Source of the DNA: JBICHN01 sp043101845
GTDB taxonomy: Bacteria; Planctomycetota; Phycisphaerae; Phycisphaerales; UBA5793
DNA: 64,000 nt
Assembly (NCBI GenBank): GCA_043101845.1
Contig: JBICHN010000002.1
Coordinates: 620,001 to 684,000, forward strand
Direction of reading: 5' to 3'
The stretch's first letter is position 1; the number at the start of each line of letters is the position of its first letter. Positions 60,010 through 64,000 of the stretch are shown piece by piece. The notes under the pieces are model-generated. The model worked only from the letters and a program-made list of their open reading frames with translations, was not told the DNA's origin and made no database searches. A program made the translations under genes and the position numbers.

Positions 60010-61272
60010 TCATTGAATCGTGCGCGTCACGAGGTTTGAACTGCAGATTACCGGGCAACTCCCGCTTTCGAACGCTTGAAAGTGCAGGGTGCGACCTTGG
60101 GCTGAATCAGGAACGAAGACCTCACATTCGAATCGACCGCTCTCGTTGAAGACCCCTCGACAGACGATTCCATTTCCCGTGAGCGGACGCAAACTCGATT
60201 CCCCGCAGAAGGTGCCGCTCTGGCCCGCGACAGGGGGTCCTGTAGCGAAGGCGTACGCGATAACGGTCGTCCGTCCCTGTTCGCCGCGGAGGACGCCAAG
60301 TAGCGAGAGCTGGCCCGCCGTCATGGGACTCGGAAGGAGAAGCTCAAGGCACGATTCGTTCTCTTCGACATCGAACATGCCGGCCACATCGACCATGAGT
60401 GACTGATCGTCCGACTGCACGGCGATTCCTTCCGCACCGAGTCGCTCGACGATGATGCCGACTTCGTCGAAGTCGAGATCCGGAAACTTCGACCCGAAGT
60501 CGTCCAATGTCGGGTCATACCACCGCGCCGCGACGCCCTGAAGCTGCAACTCGATGATGACGATGTCTTCGATGATGTCCGGCGGCATTCCCGGCGAAGT
60601 CGAGACGACAACCTCGGCGTCACCGATGCGCACCGTTGCTTTGCCGGCGTCGCCGCTGGGCGAGCGTCCCGACGCATCGCCGGTGAACGAAATGAGCCCG
60701 TTGAGAAACTCAGGATCGGCGGAGATCGCTTCCCGGTAGTAGGCCCGGTCGCGCTCGTTCGTGGGATTCGCGCCAGTCTGGTTTGGCCGGTTGAGCCCGT
60801 CGCGCAAGTAGGCGGCCCGAACTTCGTACCCGTCCTTCGCCTCCCACTTGATGATGTCCCGCAGACCGGTGTCGGGATTGAGCTCGGTTGAGAAGGTCAA
60901 CGCTTCGCGCAGACATGCGTTGTCGGTGAGCGTCTGGACGATCAGGGCCGCCTTGTCGACGGGCGACAATGGAATGTCCGTTCGGGGAATGACGATCTCA
61001 ACCTCCGGACACGGAATCCGACGCTCAGGCTCATCCGTGGTGGCGAGTTTGCGAATCTCGAACGCGAAGAAGATCGATCCGGCCTGCGTCGCTCGCGACT
61101 CGATGTGCACCTCACCCGCGGTGCGCCAAGGCCGGCCCCGTCCGTCGGCGAGACCGATCGCCGTGCAGGCGCCTGCGAGAAGCGCGACTGCGAGGAGGCG
61201 TCGAATGGGACGCCCGGCGCCGTGCATGCGCGCCGCGCTCACGCGTCGAATACTCGATGATGCTGGACACAT
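60010..61272 (-). CDS. Secreted protein with the same C-terminal module as 32463-33431
   Basis: ATG 61272 follows AAAGGAA at seven bases and gives 420 residues. The signal peptide covers about MCPASSSIRR to AIGLADG. The body begins with a beta-rich domain (RTAGEVHIESRATQAGSIFFAFEI) and has an acidic central part. The last 95 residues share a pattern with the protein at 32.5 kb: an AG start, a Cys, VPDSAQGRTLHFQAFESGSC and CSSNLVTRT. Function is unknown. It stands alone before the convergent hybrid kinase gene. Confidence 0.72.
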   Translation of the reverse strand: MCPASSSIRRVSAARMHGAGRPIRRLLAVALLAGACTAIGLADGRGRPWRTAGEVHIESRATQAGSIFFAFEIRKLATTDEPERRIPCPEVEIVIPRTDIPLSPVDKAALIVQTLTDNACLREALTFSTELNPDTGLRDIIKWEAKDGYEVRAAYLRDGLNRPNQTGANPTNERDRAYYREAISADPEFLNGLISFTGDASGRSPSGDAGKATVRIGDAEVVVSTSPGMPPDIIEDIVIIELQLQGVAARWYDPTLDDFGSKFPDLDFDEVGIIVERLGAEGIAVQSDDQSLMVDVAGMFDVEENESCLELLLPSPMTAGQLSLLGVLRGEQGRTTVIAYAFATGPPVAGQSGTFCGESSLRPLTGNGIVCRGVFNESGRFECEVFVPDSAQGRTLHFQAFESGSCPVICSSNLVTRTIQ

Positions 61273-61448
61273 ATCCAATTCCTTTCGTCTGAACGGATCT
61301 CGTTCGAGCCACGCCGGCGGCGGTGGGGGCGACAGGCGCCACGACCGCGTCGGCTCCAGAGACCGACGCGACACCGGCCCGCGGAACCCGCAGACAAATG
61401 TGGACCTTTTTGAGGATGGACTCCGCGACTTGTCTCGACGCCGACCGG

Positions 61449-63770
61449 CTACCCGTCCGACTTCGGCGGCTCCTCAGATGCCGGGACGCTCGTCGGGCGC
61501 GGCTGGTTCGACGCCGCGAGCGCCTGCTCGAGGGCGCGCCGTATCCCCGCATCCTCCGCCGACGAACGCTCGAGCGCTCGAAGCCCTTCGCGGGCCATGG
61601 CGGCGGCGTCGTCTGGACGCCCGCCTGCGTGAAGAATCTCAGCGAGGAACCGCATCGCGTCGATCGTGCGGAGGTGATCCGCCCCGAAGACACGGCGATG
61701 GCCGTCCAATGATCGCCGCATGACTTCCGCGGCATCGTCGAACCGCCCGGCGAAATAGAGTCGATCGGCGAGCGCGCCGAAGGCGCCTACGGTCTGGTGG
61801 TGGTCCGCGCCAAATTCCGCTTCACTGAAGGCGCAGGCCCGGCGCTGGTACTCAACTGCCTCGTCGAATCGTCCAGCGCGCGACAGCACATACGAGTAAT
61901 TGATCATCGGGCCGAGGAGATGTGTGTCCGTCGGCTGCGCGGTCGCCTCGAACCCCTCCAGTGCGCGACGGAGAAGATCGGCCGCCTCCTCATACCGACG
62001 CTGCTCGGCGATGACGCCGCCGAGACCGTTCAGTGTGGTCAGCGTGTCCTTGTGATTTGAGCCGAGTGAGCGTCGCTGCCGCTCGTATGAATCGCGGTAA
62101 TAGATCTCTGAATCGGAAAGACGCCCCATGCTCTGAAGAACCACACCCATCGCGGTGAGTGAATAGAGGGTCTCCTGATCGTCGGCTCCGAGCGTCGCGC
62201 GTCGCAATGCGAGAGACCGCTCGGTCAAGGCCAGCGCTTCGTCGTGCAACTCGTAGCGAAGAAAGCTGAGCGCTGCCGCCTGGAGCAGCCTCGCCCGTGT
62301 TTCCGGCGCCTCGGCGAATCGGGCGTCAATGTTCTCGACCGCGTCGCGCAACTGATCGACGATGACCTCGCGCGCCGCTGCGGTGAAGTCAATCGCGCCG
62401 AGTGTACGCTCCCACTCATCGGATCCTTCGGTCAGCCCTACGCTGTCGACGAGCTGCGACCGAAACGAGTCACCGAGCGCGTGAGGCGTCAATTCGCCCA
62501 GCATTGATAGCTGGAACTCCGTCGCGTCCTCGAGTTGGCGAACCTTGTTCGCGAGTTCGTCACTCCGCCGCGCCTCGCGCACGGCGAACATCGTCGAGAA
62601 CGCGGCGCCGGCGATAAGGATGATCAAGGCGGCTCCGCTCGCGATCACCAGGCCGCGGTTCCTCTTCGCGAACTTCCGCAACTGGTAGAAGGTCGTGAGC
62701 GGTTGGGCCGAGATCGGCTCATCGTCGAGAAAGCGGCGGATGTCGCTCCCGAGCTGCGCCGCTGACTGGTACCGCGCCCCCGGATCGCGAGCGATCGCCG
62801 TCGAGATGATGACTTCGAGATCACCCCGGAACGAGGGATTCAGCGTTGAGATCGGCGCCGCGTCGGTCTCACGGATGATTCGAAACGCGTCGACAAGTGG
62901 CCGGCCCGCGAGATTATGCGGCAACCTGCCGGTAAGCGCCTCGTACGCGATCGCGCCGATCGAATAGATATCCGACCGCGTGTCCACCGCGGTTGAGTCA
63001 CCCGCCTGCTCGGGACTCATGTACGCCATCGTGCCGATGACCTGACCGACTTCGGTCTGCATCGTTAACTCGAGGTCGGCCCGCGTCGCCTTCGCGACAC
63101 CGAAGTCGAGGATCTTCGGCAATCCGTCTTCAGTGATCAGGATGTTCGCTGGCTTGAGGTCACGATGCACGACGCCGCTCTGGTGGGCATGGCTCACGCC
63201 GTCGCAGATCGCGGCAATGAGTTCGAGACATGCCTCGGCGTCGAGGTCGTGCTCTCGAATGAACGCATCCAGACGCTTCCCGTCGACGAGCTCCATCGCG
63301 ATGTACGGCAGAGCGCCACGCTTCGAGCCGAGCACATCGGCTTCGTAGATCTGTGCAATGTTGGGATGCCGGAGGCGGCCGAGCAGTTCCGCTTCGTACC
63401 GAAAGCGGCGGAGCATCGAAGCGACGGCGAACTCGGGTTTGAGTATCTTGACCGCGACTTCCCGATTCGGTCGCCGCTGCCGCGCACGGTAGACGATGCC
63501 CATCCCGCCCTCGCCAACTCGATCAAGGAGGAGATACTGGCCCACCGTTCGCAGCTCATCCGAGTCGCCGCCGTTCCGTTCGAACAACCCATCCACGATG
63601 GGACGGTCAAGGATGGATGATCCCTCGGCGCGGAGCAACGCTTCAACTTCGTGGCGGAGTTCCGGGTCGCCGCCGCACAGCCGATCGAGCAGGGCGGGGC
63701 GCTCTTCGTCGGACGCCTCGCGCGCCGCGACGAAGATCGCACGGATCGTTTCGAACTGCGAGGCGTCCAT
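61449..63770 (-). CDS. Membrane Ser/Thr protein kinase with TPR repeats
   Basis: ATG 63770 has GGGAGG 11 bases upstream and gives 773 residues; TTG 63803, overlapping the sigma gene stop, is the alternative. The kinase domain (about 78-350) has the glycine loop GEGGMGIVY, K108 (VAVKIL), HRDLKPANIL with D204, D222-F-G, and SPEQ as activation-loop end. One membrane helix (LVIASGAALIILIAGAAFSTMFAV, about 374-397) leads to an external domain of about 375 residues with TPR repeats (ALTERSLALRRATLGADDQETL and similar). It follows an ECF sigma gene closely, a pairing typical of Planctomycetota. Confidence 0.93.
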   Translation of the reverse strand: MDASQFETIRAIFVAAREASDEERPALLDRLCGGDPELRHEVEALLRAEGSSILDRPIVDGLFERNGGDSDELRTVGQYLLLDRVGEGGMGIVYRARQRRPNREVAVKILKPEFAVASMLRRFRYEAELLGRLRHPNIAQIYEADVLGSKRGALPYIAMELVDGKRLDAFIREHDLDAEACLELIAAICDGVSHAHQSGVVHRDLKPANILITEDGLPKILDFGVAKATRADLELTMQTEVGQVIGTMAYMSPEQAGDSTAVDTRSDIYSIGAIAYEALTGRLPHNLAGRPLVDAFRIIRETDAAPISTLNPSFRGDLEVIISTAIARDPGARYQSAAQLGSDIRRFLDDEPISAQPLTTFYQLRKFAKRNRGLVIASGAALIILIAGAAFSTMFAVREARRSDELANKVRQLEDATEFQLSMLGELTPHALGDSFRSQLVDSVGLTEGSDEWERTLGAIDFTAAAREVIVDQLRDAVENIDARFAEAPETRARLLQAAALSFLRYELHDEALALTERSLALRRATLGADDQETLYSLTAMGVVLQSMGRLSDSEIYYRDSYERQRRSLGSNHKDTLTTLNGLGGVIAEQRRYEEAADLLRRALEGFEATAQPTDTHLLGPMINYSYVLSRAGRFDEAVEYQRRACAFSEAEFGADHHQTVGAFGALADRLYFAGRFDDAAEVMRRSLDGHRRVFGADHLRTIDAMRFLAEILHAGGRPDDAAAMAREGLRALERSSAEDAGIRRALEQALAASNQPRPTSVPASEEPPKSDG

Positions 63771-63799
63771 CGGCGCGTGCGCCTCCCTGTCAAATGCCT

Positions 63800-64000
63800 T
63801 CAACCACCATTGACCTCGAGCCGGCGGGCGAGCCAGGCCTTCGCCATCGCCCAGTCGCCCTCTACCGTTCGCAACGACACATCGAGCGCTGCAGCGACTT
63901 CCGCATGGCTCAACCCGCCGAAGTACCTCAGTTCGACCACGCGGCCGACGCGCTCGTGCAATGCGCTCAGCTCCTCGAGCGCTTCGTCAACGGCAAGAAG
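63800..64000 (-). CDS. ECF-type RNA polymerase sigma factor (5' partial)
   Basis: Only the last 66 residues are inside the window; the gene continues beyond the right edge. They contain region 4: LSALHERVGRVVELRYFGGLSHAEVAAALDVSLRTVEGDWAMAKAWLARRL, split here by the helix-turn-helix, in which HAEVAAALDVSLRTVEGDW is the recognition part. This is the TIGR02999-like planctomycete sigma type. The stop at 63800-63802 overlaps the TTG alternative start of the kinase gene by four bases and lies 29 bases before its ATG, so the two are probably one operon. Confidence 0.9.
   Translation of the reverse strand, partial: LLAVDEALEELSALHERVGRVVELRYFGGLSHAEVAAALDVSLRTVEGDWAMAKAWLARRLEVNGG

Noticed and set aside
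1..64000. CRISPR arrays, rRNA genes, insertion sequences or replication origin
   Set aside because: No regularly spaced repeats, rRNA core sequences, transposase motifs with terminal repeats, or DnaA-box clusters were noticed while reading the window.

Overview
The window looks like a chromosomal segment of a Planctomycetota bacterium, most likely of the class Phycisphaerae. The reasons are the high GC content, prepilin-leader proteins of the FTLIELLVVISIIALLIG type, PD40 and zinc-ribbon membrane proteins, an ECF sigma factor next to a Ser/Thr kinase with TPRs, large PAS/HWE histidine kinases, and many short transcription units on alternating strands. The assignment rests on gene style only. 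No rRNA, CRISPR array, insertion sequence or prophage was seen. Two tRNAs are present (Gln-CTG and Leu-TAG), neither with an encoded CCA.

Region 1-16.6 kb: a TolB-like PD40 lipoprotein cut by the left edge, a second lipoprotein, a XerC/XerD recombinase, tRNA-Gln with a terminator, an ExbB-ExbD-ExbD proton-channel operon, a soluble multi-PAS HWE histidine kinase, MutL with the endonuclease motifs, a lipoprotein, and a coupled pair of M14-type peptidases. One of that pair has lost its whole zinc site. tRNA-Leu follows.

Region 16.8-32 kb: a DoxX/VWA/TPR envelope operon, a PhnP-like hydrolase, a glycosyltransferase, a DUF4870 protein, guanylate kinase, a pseudopilin-like protein, a SurA-like lipoprotein, a zinc-ribbon/GYF-like membrane protein, DapA, PdxJ, PhoU and a eukaryote-type UDP-sugar pyrophosphorylase.

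Region 32-47 kb: a secreted protein, a MASE1-HWE kinase overlapping a single-domain receiver, a tandem PilZ protein, two TPR-like proteins, LexA with a long leader, DUF421 and other membrane proteins, two very small membrane or lipid-anchored proteins, and a DNA-repair cassette. The cassette is a radical SAM protein plus UdgX fused to a DUF4130-type domain.

Region 47-64 kb: a second pseudopilin-like protein, a DUF3618/holin-like stress-type membrane operon, a DUF2238 membrane protein, PEP carboxylase, three tandem paralogous zinc-ribbon membrane proteins, a hybrid kinase carrying two different histidine-kinase cores, a secreted protein sharing a C-terminal module with the one at 32.5 kb, and a Ser/Thr kinase with TPRs beside an ECF sigma factor cut by the right edge.

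The main themes are signal transduction (three HWE kinases, two receivers, PilZ, Ser/Thr kinase with sigma factor), DNA repair and SOS (MutL, LexA, UdgX/rSAM), and envelope functions. The items most worth a second look are the dead M14 paralogue, the two-kinase hybrid, the UdgX/rSAM cassette with a possible operator, the tandem zinc-ribbon trio, the palindromes in front of the DoxX operon, and the long leader before lexA.
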